The notes beneath the pieces are model-generated. The model worked only from the letters and a program-made list of their open reading frames with translations, ran no database searches and had not been told where the DNA came from. The position numbers were made by a program, and so were the translations under genes. This document shows positions 45,113-62,400 of a DNA stretch of 64,000 nt, piece after piece. Location: the NCBI GenBank assembly GCA_000310025.1, contig FN649750.1, positions 2,702,538 to 2,766,537 of the forward strand, given 5' to 3'. Positions within the stretch are counted from its first letter, which is position 1. Each line of letters opens with the position of its first letter. Origin of the DNA: Ectocarpus siliculosus. Its lineage: Eukaryota > Sar > Phaeophyceae > Ectocarpales > Ectocarpaceae.

Positions 45113-47395
45113 ATGGACAGGATGGGGCCATTCCACGAAAGTACGAGCTCAGCCACTGATCAAGACCTACGGGTCGGGCGCACTCGGGACCTCGTGACTT
45201 TCGTGCCAGGAAGGAGTGGAGGTAGTGCTGCGATGAAGGGAACACGCGGGGGACTCGACATGGCACCGTCGAGTTCAGAAACGGTGCTAAGCTGGAGCGG
45301 GGACCAAGAGGGAAAATGTTCTGCGAGAGCAAAGCAGGGCGATCGGCATGCGACTGGACGTGTTGCAGACGAAAACGAAGTCTACGACTGCAATACTTGT
45401 CGAAAGCAAGCACCGGCCTTCGGAGAGGTACGAAACCCACCTTCGCCGTTGCCCCCGCCCCCGGTGCCGGTCAGCCTCACCACTCGAGGACACAAACCAA
45501 CGGTGACGTGGATGACCCCAAACCAAACCCTCTCCGCGCGGGAGATCGCGCCATTGCATCTCTGCGATGGCAATGGTCGAGAAGCGTTGGTGGAGTCGTC
45601 GCGCGCAGAGCGCACGCTTTCTAGAGACAAACCCGGGTTGGCAGTAGGCTTCGCTGGCCCGAAAAAAATCGTGGTTGAGCCCTTGAAGACGGGATTTGGA
45701 AATGAGGCAACGCCGGTCGTATCGCCGACAGGACAAGACCAGGGGTTGGATCAAGATTCGTTGCTCTCTTCGCCTCTTGATCAGGCGTCTGAGACCCGTG
45801 ATCAAGAACCCGTCGTAGGCCGAGAGCATGGCAACCACTGTGAGGCCAAGAACATGACGCGGGCATTGTCGCTGTCGGAGACGTGGGACCGTTCGCAACG
45901 TTGGCACAGGATGAACAAGAGTGTGGCAGACCCATTGGAGCGGGATGGTTGGGGTGACGACAGCAGGGCAAACATGGGTGGTCGGCACGGGCGATCGCAG
46001 ATTCTCTCATCGGCGTTGGCTGAAGATGCACTGTGCGTGCCTGGCCACTTGGCTGCGTGGGATAGGAGCAAGACGCAGGGCCTGCTGCGCGAAGAACACC
46101 CAAATAATGGTAGCGATGCAGATGCCACGGGTGACATGGGCATCAGAAGAGATCACGACACGTCGCAGGAGCCAGAAGGAGACGCAAAGACTTCCTCGGA
46201 AGCCATCGATCGTCGCTATCTTCAGCACGCTTTCAAACGATGGCAATGTGCAGCAGCATCCGTAGCGGCAGCATCGCGACCTGTTAATCATTCTGAAGAT
46301 CTTCGCTGCAACGATGTTCCGTCGTCGGCAGGGGGTTGCCAGCGTGAGGCTTGTGTTCCGGCACACACGGAAAGCGCTGACAAGGGTCCTCCGATGGCGG
46401 GTGAGGAGAAACCAACCCCTCAAGCACCGCTCAGGAGCGCACCGAATCGACGTCATAGTTTTCATGGTGTAGAGGCCGGGCCGCTGAGGTGCACGGCAAA
46501 CCTCCTGTCGAAAGATGAATTCCCGCCTCGCAAGGAAGAGCCTTCTCTCTTGCCCGTGGCGTCACCTGAGGTGGGTCGGAGACGTCCCTCCCCGCCAGTG
46601 GGCGCTTCATCTGGACAACATGATGTAATCAACACTTCTGTGGACCGTGGTTATTTCCGGGGCGGACGTATGCTGCCTTCGCGAAGTCAAGGTGGATATA
46701 ATGAACCTTCCCGTCGGTCATCCACAATGCGCAGGTTGGACACCGTCTCGGAGGAGGTTGCGACACCAGCCGTAGAGTCAAATAGTTCGAGGGAGGAGCC
46801 CGGTGGCCGAAAGGGCAACGTCGTTCCGCGTCCACTTGTGCCTTCGCGTTCTCTCTCGGCACCCGCCGACGTTGGCGCGATAGGCTGGGATTGCCCTTAC
46901 TCGCCTATGCCCGAAGCTAACGGCAACGTTTTGTCGGAATGTAAGGCGTACCAGACAACGGGCAGGACGAATCGTGAGTCGGAGAGAGGTGTGAACGGGG
47001 GCAATGGTCAGGTGCCTGGCAGGTTTGTTGCTGGCTCTCGATACAGTTTGACGGTTCTTGAAGGCTACCTCCACGGAGATGGCTCAGTACGGGACAGAAG
47101 AGCATCTAACGACGGGTCTCCTCTCCACGCACGGAACTTTAAAATATATTGGCATCCAGAACAAACTGGTGGTGTCTCGACGAAGGAATCCAGTGCTTGC
47201 GCTTCGACTGCGACAACACCCATGCCGCCATTGGTGTCGCATCAGCAGCGTTGCCCAGGGCATAACATCCCTGCACATTTTGCCGGAGTTGCGACAGGGC
47301 GGCGTGTTGCGGGCGCAGCAAGATGTTCAAGTAGGAACCCTTTGCTATACCCTTGGACTGTTAGTAACCCTTTTCTGGTAGCCATGCAAGTATAG
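45113..47395 (+). CDS. Hypothetical protein, 760 codons, predicted disordered
   Basis: This is the longest uninterrupted frame in the window. The ATG has G at -3 and +4, and an in-frame TGA lies 6 bases upstream, so it is a natural start. An open frame of this length is very unlikely by chance at this base composition, although antisense frames of up to 233 codons show that composition favours open frames here. The protein is rich in Ser, Gly, Arg, Pro and acidic residues, with no membrane segment or catalytic motif that I recognise. One short segment, RRYLQHAFKRWQ, resembles a single Sfi1-type helix but stands alone. The stop at 47393 sits in CAAGTATAG, where a donor could instead lead to another exon. 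Function is unknown. Confidence 0.55.
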   Translation: MDRMGPFHESTSSATDQDLRVGRTRDLVTFVPGRSGGSAAMKGTRGGLDMAPSSSETVLSWSGDQEGKCSARAKQGDRHATGRVADENEVYDCNTCRKQAPAFGEVRNPPSPLPPPPVPVSLTTRGHKPTVTWMTPNQTLSAREIAPLHLCDGNGREALVESSRAERTLSRDKPGLAVGFAGPKKIVVEPLKTGFGNEATPVVSPTGQDQGLDQDSLLSSPLDQASETRDQEPVVGREHGNHCEAKNMTRALSLSETWDRSQRWHRMNKSVADPLERDGWGDDSRANMGGRHGRSQILSSALAEDALCVPGHLAAWDRSKTQGLLREEHPNNGSDADATGDMGIRRDHDTSQEPEGDAKTSSEAIDRRYLQHAFKRWQCAAASVAAASRPVNHSEDLRCNDVPSSAGGCQREACVPAHTESADKGPPMAGEEKPTPQAPLRSAPNRRHSFHGVEAGPLRCTANLLSKDEFPPRKEEPSLLPVASPEVGRRRPSPPVGASSGQHDVINTSVDRGYFRGGRMLPSRSQGGYNEPSRRSSTMRRLDTVSEEVATPAVESNSSREEPGGRKGNVVPRPLVPSRSLSAPADVGAIGWDCPYSPMPEANGNVLSECKAYQTTGRTNRESERGVNGGNGQVPGRFVAGSRYSLTVLEGYLHGDGSVRDRRASNDGSPLHARNFKIYWHPEQTGGVSTKESSACASTATTPMPPLVSHQQRCPGHNIPAHFAGVATGRRVAGAARCSSRNPLLYPWTVSNPFLVAMQV

Positions 47396-48988
47396 GCGAG
47401 CGATAAATGTGCGACGCCGACGCGGTGGGGGGCTCAACACGGGTAGATAGACATTCCCCGTCGATCAACACGTGTACGTTGGTACGTGAAGAACTCGATA
47501 AGGTCTAGGAATGTTATCTGATCGGGCCCTTGTGAGGGCCAGCTGTTCAGGATTGCTTTGGATGCAAATGTTTCTTGAGAATACCCGTTACTACTAAAAA
47601 AACTAAGAATTTAATGCCGACTGTCCATCAGTTCGGACGACGAAAAATCGGTTCGACACTGACGGTGCTGCTGCGTTGTCACGATACGTCTTGCGCAGAC
47701 AGCTTTTGTGCGAACGAAGAATGAAACCTTGTGCACGATATCGCGTTCCGATCGAACGGTGAGGCAACGATTGGGTGATACAGTTCAACAGCTATGGCCT
47801 CAGCTACTCGAAGGCGAACGCCGGCGACATTGACCGAAAGGACGTGTACCATTGTTGACCTAATGTAAAGCGACAGACTCCGACGTACCAGTGAGTCGTC
47901 CGTCAAGGTTATACTAAGGGGCTGACCGGTTTGTCGTCTTCTTGGCATCTCGTCTCTTCCGAGCGAAAAGGGTTATGATGCCATCCCCGGGCGTGAGGTT
48001 CAAGCGGAGAACGTGCGGCCCAAAAAAACGAAAAACGTTAGCGTGAAACATCTCGTGTCCTTGAATTAACGTAACATGTGTACGCCATCTCGTTGAGACA
48101 GCCCCCTCGTGTTCCCTAGTCCCGACGGCTTCTTCCGAACCACGTTCTTACTCGCACTACGAACGTCTTAGACACCAATTCCTCGGGGAAACTAGATGCA
48201 AGCCTCGCGGGTGGGGTCCAGAAGCGCCCATCGAATGACAACACCGTGTGCTTCCCAAGCGATGTGGACCCAAAAGTCCCCAACCGTATCCACGCAATTT
48301 ACAGCAATGCCCAGCACGTTCCGTCCAAACACAGCCTGTCACCTAGGCGAGAGAGAAACACCATCACGTTCTTTTTGGGCCCCGCTTCCAAAACGCCCCT
48401 TTCATGTACGCTGTACGATCCATGAGCGATGAAGCGTACAGGCGCTTCAACGACAACATTCCGAAGCGGACTCACAGAGGTTTCATTCGGAAATTGCGGC
48501 GTTTCGTTCTCACGCATGTAAAACGCGGACGGATCCAGTTGCTGGACGCCCATGGCAAGCACAAAACGCGGATGCGGAATAATCTCGCATCGGTGCCCAG
48601 TTTCGCTAAATCTAGGATGCTCAACCACGTCAGATGAACAACGTAGGAATTTTTACATCGCCGCCAGCTCAAGACCGGCTACCAGCAATAACTTACTGTG
48701 AACAATTTACTTACAACAGAGGAAATTCAGATATCCAGAAACAGCTCGAACAAACATAAGCGAAGGCCTCCTGGAGCCGGCCATCGACAGCATGGGGTGA
48801 TCTGACCAAACCGACCCAAAGTTGCGGTGTCATCGACATCGCCCAAGCGTTCCCAACGATAACTGCAAGAAGACTTCACAACGACTTGACACAGGCAGAT
48901 CACAACAGCCAAGAGGATACACAACCTGAAGCAAAGACCAACGCGGCAGCCGGACGAAAGTGAGAATCTCGAGCACTTTCGGTCGATT
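47396..48988. other. Region with broken coding signal
   Basis: On the minus strand several protein-like stretches lie in different frames: GVQQLDPSAFYMRENETP near 48550, VNCVDTVGDFWVHIAWEA near 48290, HVLRLNLTPGDGIITLFA near 48010 and LSLYIRSTMVHVLSVNVA near 47870. They could be exons or a decayed gene. On the plus strand 48404-48637 is an open basic segment (IPKRTHRGFIRKLRRFVL) after a possible acceptor and could be a 3' exon of the preceding ORF. I cannot decide between them. Confidence 0.3.
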
Positions 48989-53553
<4,565 letters not shown>

Positions 53554-56363
53554 ATGTCGGGGATGCAAGTGTCCACGTTTCATGGCGTCAAGATCTACAA
53601 CCTCTCGTCAGGTACATAGCCTGCTGCTTGCTCCTGTGCTAGTGTCGCGTGCAGGCTGAGCCCGTTATTTCGGGCTGGTAGACTCTCCTTGCAGGCTTAT
53701 TTTCTTGTGTATAGTAGAGTTCGTTTCACCCGTAGCCTTGTCTTTGGCTTCATCTCGTCTGGCTCCAAGCCAGGCTGTGGAGCGAACCTCACGGGACTGT
53801 CAGCTTTGTGGGGCTTCGTATGGTCTCCGTTTGATCGCAGTCACTTGCCGCATCCCCGGTGACACGCCACAAGGCTCTTCAATTCAAGTTGTGCAGCGAT
53901 AGCTATGTGTTTGCATCTTGCCTTCCTTCGTTCTCGCTGAAAATGTCGGGCTACATGCTTGCAGTACGCTGTACACACTTTTCTCAGCTCTGGGGACTGG
54001 GGACGCTCAGCGTACTTGTGGGCTTGTGAGTCGTTGACGGCGATCGTACGATCGTACCTCGCGTCTTGGGTTTCGATTTGTCCACGCTGTTCGATATATG
54101 AAACAGATGCCCCACACAGCGAATAGCAGGCGCTGTCTATGGTTGAAAAATTCGTGGGATTTTCGTGGGGCTAGCGCAGCAGCCAAGGACGGCTATGGTG
54201 CTGTCTTGTTGAAGAGACGCGGCAGGAGCTTCGATCCTGCATGACATGGACCACCTTAAGTTATTAGTTTCTTCTGGAAATCTAGTTCCTTGTGTGTACA
54301 GCAGTAGCGTTTACAGTATCTTAGAAAAAATCTAGTGGTAGTTCGAGACAGAGGTGTCGTCCCCCTGCAATCTCCATGCAAGGTTATTTAGAGATTGAAC
54401 ATATACAGAGGAAGTATAAAGAAACTGTACGAGAGAAATGTGGCTTCCGGAAGTGTTGCCACTGCTGCTCCATGTGACGGCGATCACGAAATGCACGCAT
54501 CTAAATGGTGGAGTTAACTCACCCAAATACATCAGTGCTCAATGTCACACGGGTTTCCTTGACCTAAAACATCAGAAACAGCGGCGCCCCCACCCATATC
54601 GAACGTCACTCACTGCTTGCGGGCCACGCGCGTTCCCGGGCCTTGCAGGGAAAACCTTACCGCAATGGCTCTCCGAGAAGAAGCGGCGCTCCCTGTCGAA
54701 GGACGTGGAGTACCGAAGAAGGATCGAGCTGCTGCAGGACTTCGACTTCCCGACGGCCTCTCAGAAGGTCTGCGTGTCGCCGGACGCGCAGTACGTTATC
54801 GTCGCGGGCACGTACCCGCCGCAGATCAAGGGTAAGCTGCCCGGTTATTTCGGCTCGTCCAGCAGACCAGGCTGCATGGTCTCGTACGAGTTGGGTGGCT
54901 AGTCGTCTAGGTTTTGTGCTTTGTGTTCAACGAGTGCGCGACTACACCCCGATTTTTTTTCCGCCGATGTTGTGGCACCGCTTCAGCTTTAAAGCGGCTG
55001 GTGTTTTTGCACGTCGTTGTCTTCCGGTTCCAGCATTTCTCCGCCTGTTTTTGACGTTGCTGATCTTCATAGACGAATAAATGAAAGAGCACGCACGTAG
55101 ATCTCGAATAAACATCAACTCTCACGCCTCCTGCCATGACGGTTGCCTTAATTCGCAGTCATTTGTCGCCGTCAGGATTTCTGAAGCTATTCTAGGCCAT
55201 TTTTCGCGTCGGATGTGGTTCCCTCCTCTTTTCCATGTGTGTATGTGTGTTGGCCACGACCGTCCTATTGCCAAGCATCCTCCCTCCCGTCCTCCGCCTT
55301 CCACACCCCAAAAGTGTTCGAGGTGGCCGACCTGTCGATGAAGTTCGAGCGCCACCTCGACTGCGAAGCGGTGGACTTCATGCCGCTGGCCGAGGGCTAC
55401 GAGAAGCTCGCGTTCCTTTTGGCCGACAGGACGCTGGCGTTTCACGCGGGCTACGGCAAGCACCACTCCGTCCGGATACCCCGCTTCGGCAGGTCGCTGG
55501 CGTACCAGAGGGAAACCTGTGAGTATCGACTTATAGTGGCGGCCGTACGTGTTTCTTTTGTTTTCTTGTTGCCTTTCCGCCTGCTGCTGTCGCGCACAGA
55601 CTGGCGTACCTAGTATAACATACCTTTATGGTCCTACTCTGCTCGTCTGAGGGGAGGCCGCGCTCGGGTTTTTTGTTGGACTGCCAAGAGATAGGTCGAT
55701 GTGTAGGAGTGTTTCGCACAGACCCAAGTACACGGTTTCGTCACGCGCGTAAACTCTTGCGAGTTGTGCGGCGCTCGGCACGATTGTACGATGGGCCTAC
55801 CGGAGAGATACAGGGGCGACACTGTCAGGTTTTTCTCACCCCGCGTTGATTCTGCCGTTACCTTTGGCGTAACATTGCCTTCGCGAAGAAGCACCAAGGC
55901 ACGGGCGTGAACGAAGGAACACGTCGCCGTTTTTCCTCGAGGCGATAGAGCAAACCACGCCGTTCAACTGTCTTGCCGAGACCTCTATTTTGACTAGTTG
56001 GCGAAAGAATGCTTGTTTCTCTCTATCTATCTTTCTGTTGTATTTTGAGGACCTGTCACAAAATCTCAAGGACGCCCGTGGCCCCCCTCCCGAAGAACAT
56101 TAGTATTGTACGGCGGTGCCTCTGTCGTCTTATATACTGTTTTTCACCGTCTCGATTTTTCTGCCAGGCGATATGATGGTGGGGTGTGGCGACGGTGAGA
56201 TTCACCGATTTAACCTGGACCAGGGGAGGTTCCGTACCGCCATGACGTTGCCTTCGGGGTCTTCTTCGTCTCAGGGGTAAGAAGGTCAAGACGTGACGTC
56301 ACGGCGCGGTATGGAAAGGAACCTCGCATGTGTTCCATGTGTTTTTTGGTGGTGGTTGCGGTG

Positions 56364-56441
<78 letters not shown>

Positions 56442-59400
56442 CTGCCCTCTGCGCCCCCCCAGTCTGTATCGATCTGCTCGTGTAGCGGTCGTGTTTGAGG
56501 AATTCATGCCGTGTGGTTATCACTCTTCACAACCGGCACACTGACACGCACCCCCCCCCGCACAATCGCCGCTGTATTTCCCTATAGGAATCCTACGGCT
56601 GGGATCAACAAGATCGAGCTCTGCGTAGCGCACCAGCTCTTGGCGGCCGGCACCGACGACGGCTTCGTGCACTTGTGGGACTCGCGGCAGGGCCAGTCGG
56701 GCGGGGGGCGCGCGGTGGCGAGCCTGGACCTCAGGGACTCGGTAGACGCGGCCGCCGTTACGGCCGCGGAGCAGACGCTGGGAGGGTTCCAGGTGGGTAG
56801 GGCTAGCGTCGTTCTCTGTTGGCATTGGATATGGTGGTGGTGGTGCTGCTGCTGCTATTGCTGCTGTTGCTGCTTCGGGGTTGTGTGGGGATGAAGGATG
56901 GTGCGCAGCACGCCACCTGGTGTGGGAGGTACTCGGGTGTTGGCGCAGGCATCTTCTCCGCTTTGCACCGCCTGCACCACAAAAGGGTGGCCGCCGACAG
57001 CCCGTTGCTTCTGCTTGAGGGCAAGGGCGTCTCAGATGCCCTGCTCCGGGTATTCGAATCGTAGCATGGCCGGGCAGTACGGAAACTTACCCTGCTCGGG
57101 CTTGGCAACGGCTCTGTTGCGCCCGCGGTAGTCTGATCCCCCCACTCTCTAGCCTCTGTTCTATTTTGCGGCAGCCCATCCGTTGCTGTTTCGCCCCGTG
57201 ATGCCACCCGTCACCACGCCTAGTAGGCCTGCGTGCAAGGATTTCTTGTTTTTTTTTGTCGTGGACTAACTTGATTGACGACGAGGATCGGCACCAGCCA
57301 GCTACTGCTGTTGGATGTTTCCCATGTATATATATATATATTATGCCACGTGTACCCACCAAGCCTTCACCTTTCATATCACGCGACACAACAATTCAAC
57401 AAGTCCAGGCTCAACGAGTAACACAGGTTTCATTGCCTCGACGTTGAGAATAGGTGCTCAGGGTCCCATGTTTGGTGACCCAAATAGAACAGAAGAGACG
57501 AGCCTCGGGTAACGCAAAAGGTTCTCAAAGTTGGATACATTTTTTTCACGCATTGCGCTGCCATCCATACTCAATGTTGGATACATTTTTTTCACGTATT
57601 GCGCTGCCATCCATACTCTTATGTTGGGTAATTTTTTTCAAGTATTGCGCTGCCATCCATACTCTTATGTTGGATACATTTTTTCACATATTGCGCTGGC
57701 ACCCATACTCTATGTTTGGGTACGTTTTTTCACATATTGCGCTGGCACCAAGCGCAGGTTTCTTCCGTGGCCTTCGATACCGACGGGCTGACGATGGGAG
57801 TGGGCACGAGCTCGGCGCATTGCCTGACTTTCGACCTGCGGTCGTCCAGGCCGACCTTTGTGAAGGAGCACCAGTACGGCCTCCCGATCACCGGGATCAA
57901 GTTCCACCAGGTGTGTACAGTAGCGAGTTTTCCGACCGACAGGTTATCTGTTACGCGTACAGGCCGTCACATCTGACTTTGGTAGAACTTCAGTGTCGTT
58001 TCGTTGTGGTTCATGTGTTGATGTCGTTCAATCAGCGGGGACCGCAGCAGTAACACTTGTACAGCCCTAGCCGTTGCCGTTCAGGTAAAGGTGCTAGTTT
58101 TTGTTCGGAAACACGTCGTTGGTGTTGTTCGTACCCCCGTCTGCTGAGCTCAGACGTTGTTGTTGTGTGTGCGTGTGTCGCGTGCGTCATCTTTGCCCTG
58201 CTGCTTCGCCTCCGTAGGGCACCGAGAGGAGAGTGCTGAGCTCCGACGCGAAGACCGTGAAGATCTGGAACAGGGACGATGGGGCGGTGGTGACCAACGT
58301 AGAAACGCCGGCGGACATCAACGACGTCTGCGTGGCGCACGACGCAAGGTGGGGTGCGGTTGCTTGCAGTAACTGGCAACGGCAATGACGACCGGGTGAC
58401 CGTTGAATATTCTTGTCCGGGTGCTGCTCATGTAAGCCAGTGGGAATACGTCGCTGGTCTCCGGCACAGTGAAAGGGTGTTTGCGCCCACGCGTGTGCGG
58501 CGTCCCCATGGTGGAGAGACATTGCGCGGTTTTTTTTAGAGGATCTGAGATTTGGTTGCCGTTTTGCAGACGGAACTGGGATGGTACGGGAGAGTCGGGA
58601 TACTACTTTTCAATTGGCATCCTGCCGTGCTCTAACTACACCACACCGACAGAGTCATGGCGTCGTCAGTTGTATTCAGCGAACAAAGTTGTGTCGAGGC
58701 GTGTCGCATTGTCGACGGAGACTGAGGCCTTTATTTCGACCAGCAACCGTCCCAATGTCCGTCGCTGGTATATTGTTGTAGAGCGTGAGGATGCCTGTTG
58801 TTGGCGGTGAAGCGACTACGCCCGTCCATCTTGTTTGAGGTCTTCCCGCGGACATTAACCATGACGATCTGTTCCGGTTTTATTTCGAGTTGGCAATCGT
58901 ACTGCACTACAAATCCATTGCTCATCTATGCCGAACTCTTATCGGTGAAAAGATATTGTAATTTCGAACGAAAAGTAATGAACAAAATGTAACACGTCCT
59001 CAGGGGCGACTCGGGGCTCCTGAACACTATGAATCAATCGCTATTCTATCCAGGACATTTATCGGTGGAAGAGATGAGTTACTGTATTTGTTTTGTTTTT
59101 TCAAGAAAAATCCTTAAAAGAGCAAAACACTCTTCCTCAGGGGCGACTCGGGGCTGCTGGCCGCTTTGAATCCATCGCTATTCTATCCAGGGCACCTATC
59201 GATCGAAGAGACGAGTTACTTGTTCCGTTTTTGTTCAGAAAAATACTGAAGAGAAAAACACACTTCCTCAGGGGCGACTCCGGGCTCCTGCTCATGGCGA
59301 CGGAGCAGTCCCGGGTCCTCTCGTACTACGTCCCAGCGCTCGGACCGGCCCCACGGTGGTGCTCCTTCCTGGACGTGCTCACGGAGGAGCTGGAGGAGGA

Positions 59401-62400
59401 GCAGGAGGCGTCGGTCTACGAGGACTACAAATTCGTCACGACCGCAGAGGTGGGTTGTCTTCGTGGCCCTAGCCTTGTTGTTGTACGTTTCCTGGTTGTT
59501 CCTTCGTGTCCTGACTTGCGAGTTCCGTATGGAATGCCGCGTTGAATAGAGCTCTGTATCTTTTGTATGTGCGTGCTCTAGTCTTGCACGTCTCGGTCGC
59601 TTGATTGTTCCTGTGTGTCCTAGTTTTTGGTGATTGTTTCTGGAATTGAACGCCGTATTGGAATGCCGCATTGAGTAGAGCTCTGTTGTTGTGTGATTTT
59701 TTGGCTATGGTCTTGCTGTTCTACGTGTTCCCGTTGCCTATTTGCGCCTGTGTGTTCTGACTGATCACTCAGTCTGGAATGCCGTATTAAGTAGGGCTCT
59801 GTTATTGTGATTCATTGGCTCTAGTCTTGCTGTCGTACGTGTCCCCGTTGCTTGTTTGTTCCTGTGTGTCCTGACTTTATAATTCCTTCTGGAATGCCGT
59901 CTTGAGTAGAGCTCTGTTTTGTGTCTCTAGTCTTACCGTTGTACCGTACCCGTCTTCCTGGTTGTTCCCAGGCGTCCTAGCTTGTGCTAGTTCAGTATGA
60001 AATACCGTTGAGCTCTGTTTTTGTAGTGTTTGTGTTCCAGTCTTACTGTTGTACGCGTCCCCGTTGCCCGTTTGTTCCTGTGTATCCTAGCTTTTGGTGG
60101 TTCTGTCCGGAATGCCTTGTTGAAGTTGATATCTACTCGACGTTTCTTTATCCCTGCTTTTTTTCTTTAACCTACAGGAGTAGTGGTCTTAAGGCCGGTG
60201 AGATCGCGGCACACAGATTGTCTGTTTCACACTCTCTACACCAGTGCCGGGTTCCCGGTACAAGGGCCGGCCATGTCCCTTGGCACTGTTGTGCAGCCTC
60301 ATGAAGGATCTACTACTGTTGTATCGAGTTGTACCATATTCCTCTCGTTCGTATTAGTAGGTCCTAACCTGAGCCCTCTCTTGCTTCTTGACGTACGCGA
60401 CTGTCTAATTTTTGTTTGTTTTGTCTCGGTTGTGTGCTTGCCCCCCAACAGGTGGAAGAGCTTGGCGTGTCGAACCTCGTTGGCACTCCGTTGCTCAGGG
60501 GCTACATGCACGGCTACTTCATGGACATGAAGCTCTACACAAGGTAAAATACATCGGAAGGCCTGTGTCATGTTTGAAGAATTTTGTGTGGGTGTGCTAT
60601 AGGCGGAGGAGAAATGGCGAGCTCCGCGTGCTATAATGCCGAGCGAGTGAGTTTACACGACGAAGCTATATACCATACCGTAGGTGACACAAGATGTCAC
60701 ACCTCCGGACCGATTTTCAGAGCCCGATTACTCAAAGCAGCGGCGGTGCCGAAGTGGCGGCGTTGGAACCGTCTCGCCAAGAGCTTTCCCAAAACGTGTC
60801 ACTTTTTATGTGCATCCTATTGGTCGTGGAGTTATCGAGCTTTGAAAGTCGGTCCAACGGTGTGTGGTATATTCCGTATTGTCACCTGCGGTATGACCCC
60901 GGCGTGTAGTGTCCTGATGCAGGTCATGTCCATGGATGGCGAAGATACCCCAAGACTTGGATCGGCCGCGGCCATCGCTGGCGTCATGCCTTGTTGTGTA
61001 GCGTACTGCTCAGCGGTAGCGTGCGAGACACGGTCTAAACCTACGCCCATATCCAGCCTCCTCAGCAAGACTTAACTGGTTAGCCGCCCGACGTTTTATC
61101 GTCCGCTGCCCTGCTCCCCCCCCCCGGTTTTCTGATGCGGGTATTTGCTGTATTGTGGTGGTGGTGGTTGGGTCCCATGGGGGCGGTGTCCCGTGTGGGC
61201 TGTTGGCGTTCTTGTCTCCCAGGCTCAAAGCGGTTTCAGAGCCGTTCGCGTACGAGGAGTACCGCAAGAAGAAGGTTAAGGAGAAGATGGAAGAGAAGAC
61301 GAAGAGCAGGATATCCATCCGGACTAACCTTCCCAAGGTACGTACGCGGCCCACCCACCCGATGCGGGTTGTTTCGGCACCGCCGGGAGGGCGCCCGTCT
61401 TTGGTGTGTAGGGGTGGCAGGTATTTTCTAAGGGATTTGTTTTTGGTTCCGGGTGTACGGGCTTGGCTTTCTTTTTTTTGGAACGCTTGTTGCCCTTCGT
61501 TTGCCGCCGCTTTCGTTGTCTGTCGCGGTCGAGATACTGCCGCTCTATTCTTATGGCGGCTTGGCCTGAAGCAGAGGGTGCCAGCCATGCTGAATGTTAT
61601 AGCCGTCAGCGGATGCTGCGAACCGAAGGTTTGCATCCCGGGTTGGACTGATGACCTCTGCGCGTGTGTTTTTTGGGAAGGTCAACCGGGCGATGGCGGA
61701 GCGTCTCCTGGACAAAGCGGAGTCGGGGGACAAGAAAAAGCGGAAGGCCAAGCTGGAAGGCGAGGAGGGAGGTACGGAAGTTTAAACCGGACAAGGATTT
61801 AGGCGTTTTTTGCTGTTTCTGCTGATGCTGCTGACACTGCTGTTCTTGGTAGTGTTGCTGTGGTTGTTGTTGCTTGTTTGTTGTTGTTGTTGTTCTCGGA
61901 CTTGCTTTATGTGTTGGCCTTTGTTGTGTGTATGCATACCGTGCCGCAAGCCCCGTCGCTTATGGATAACGCTGGTCTTGGAAATCTCATGAACGAGGAA
62001 CGTCCACCTGTGTGCATCCAACCCATGCTGTACTTCGGCTACCGATGGGATCCTCCCTTCACCGTTGTCAACGCCGAAGCAAAATTCCGCCGTCCCCTGT
62101 CAATGACCAACGCATCGGAACATGAGCAGGCGGCGGCGGCGGCGGCGGCGGTGCTGTCTCGAGCAGCAACCCCCTCGGAGACGACCGTTTCGGAGCGATG
62201 TTCGAGTCGGCGGAGTTCGAGGTGGACCCGGAGAGCGAGGAGTACGCCAGGGCCCACCCCACTTCGGTCATCGCGAATAAGATGGTGAGCGAGGCCGTCG
62301 CCGTCTCTTTCGTCCTCTCTCGCTCCTGTTGCTGTAACGCTTGTGCGGACAACGTATCGCATAGTCTTTCGTTGATAGCTATGAGAGTCTTGATTGCTGG

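Noticed and set aside
45287-45988. Minus-strand ORF of 233 codons
   Set aside because: It is antisense to the longer 760-codon frame, begins with no clear start, and its composition explains its openness.
56293-56544. ORFs rich in Cys, Gln or Ala around 56.4 kb
   Set aside because: These are readings of the CTG and GGTCGT microsatellites inside a NOL10 intron.
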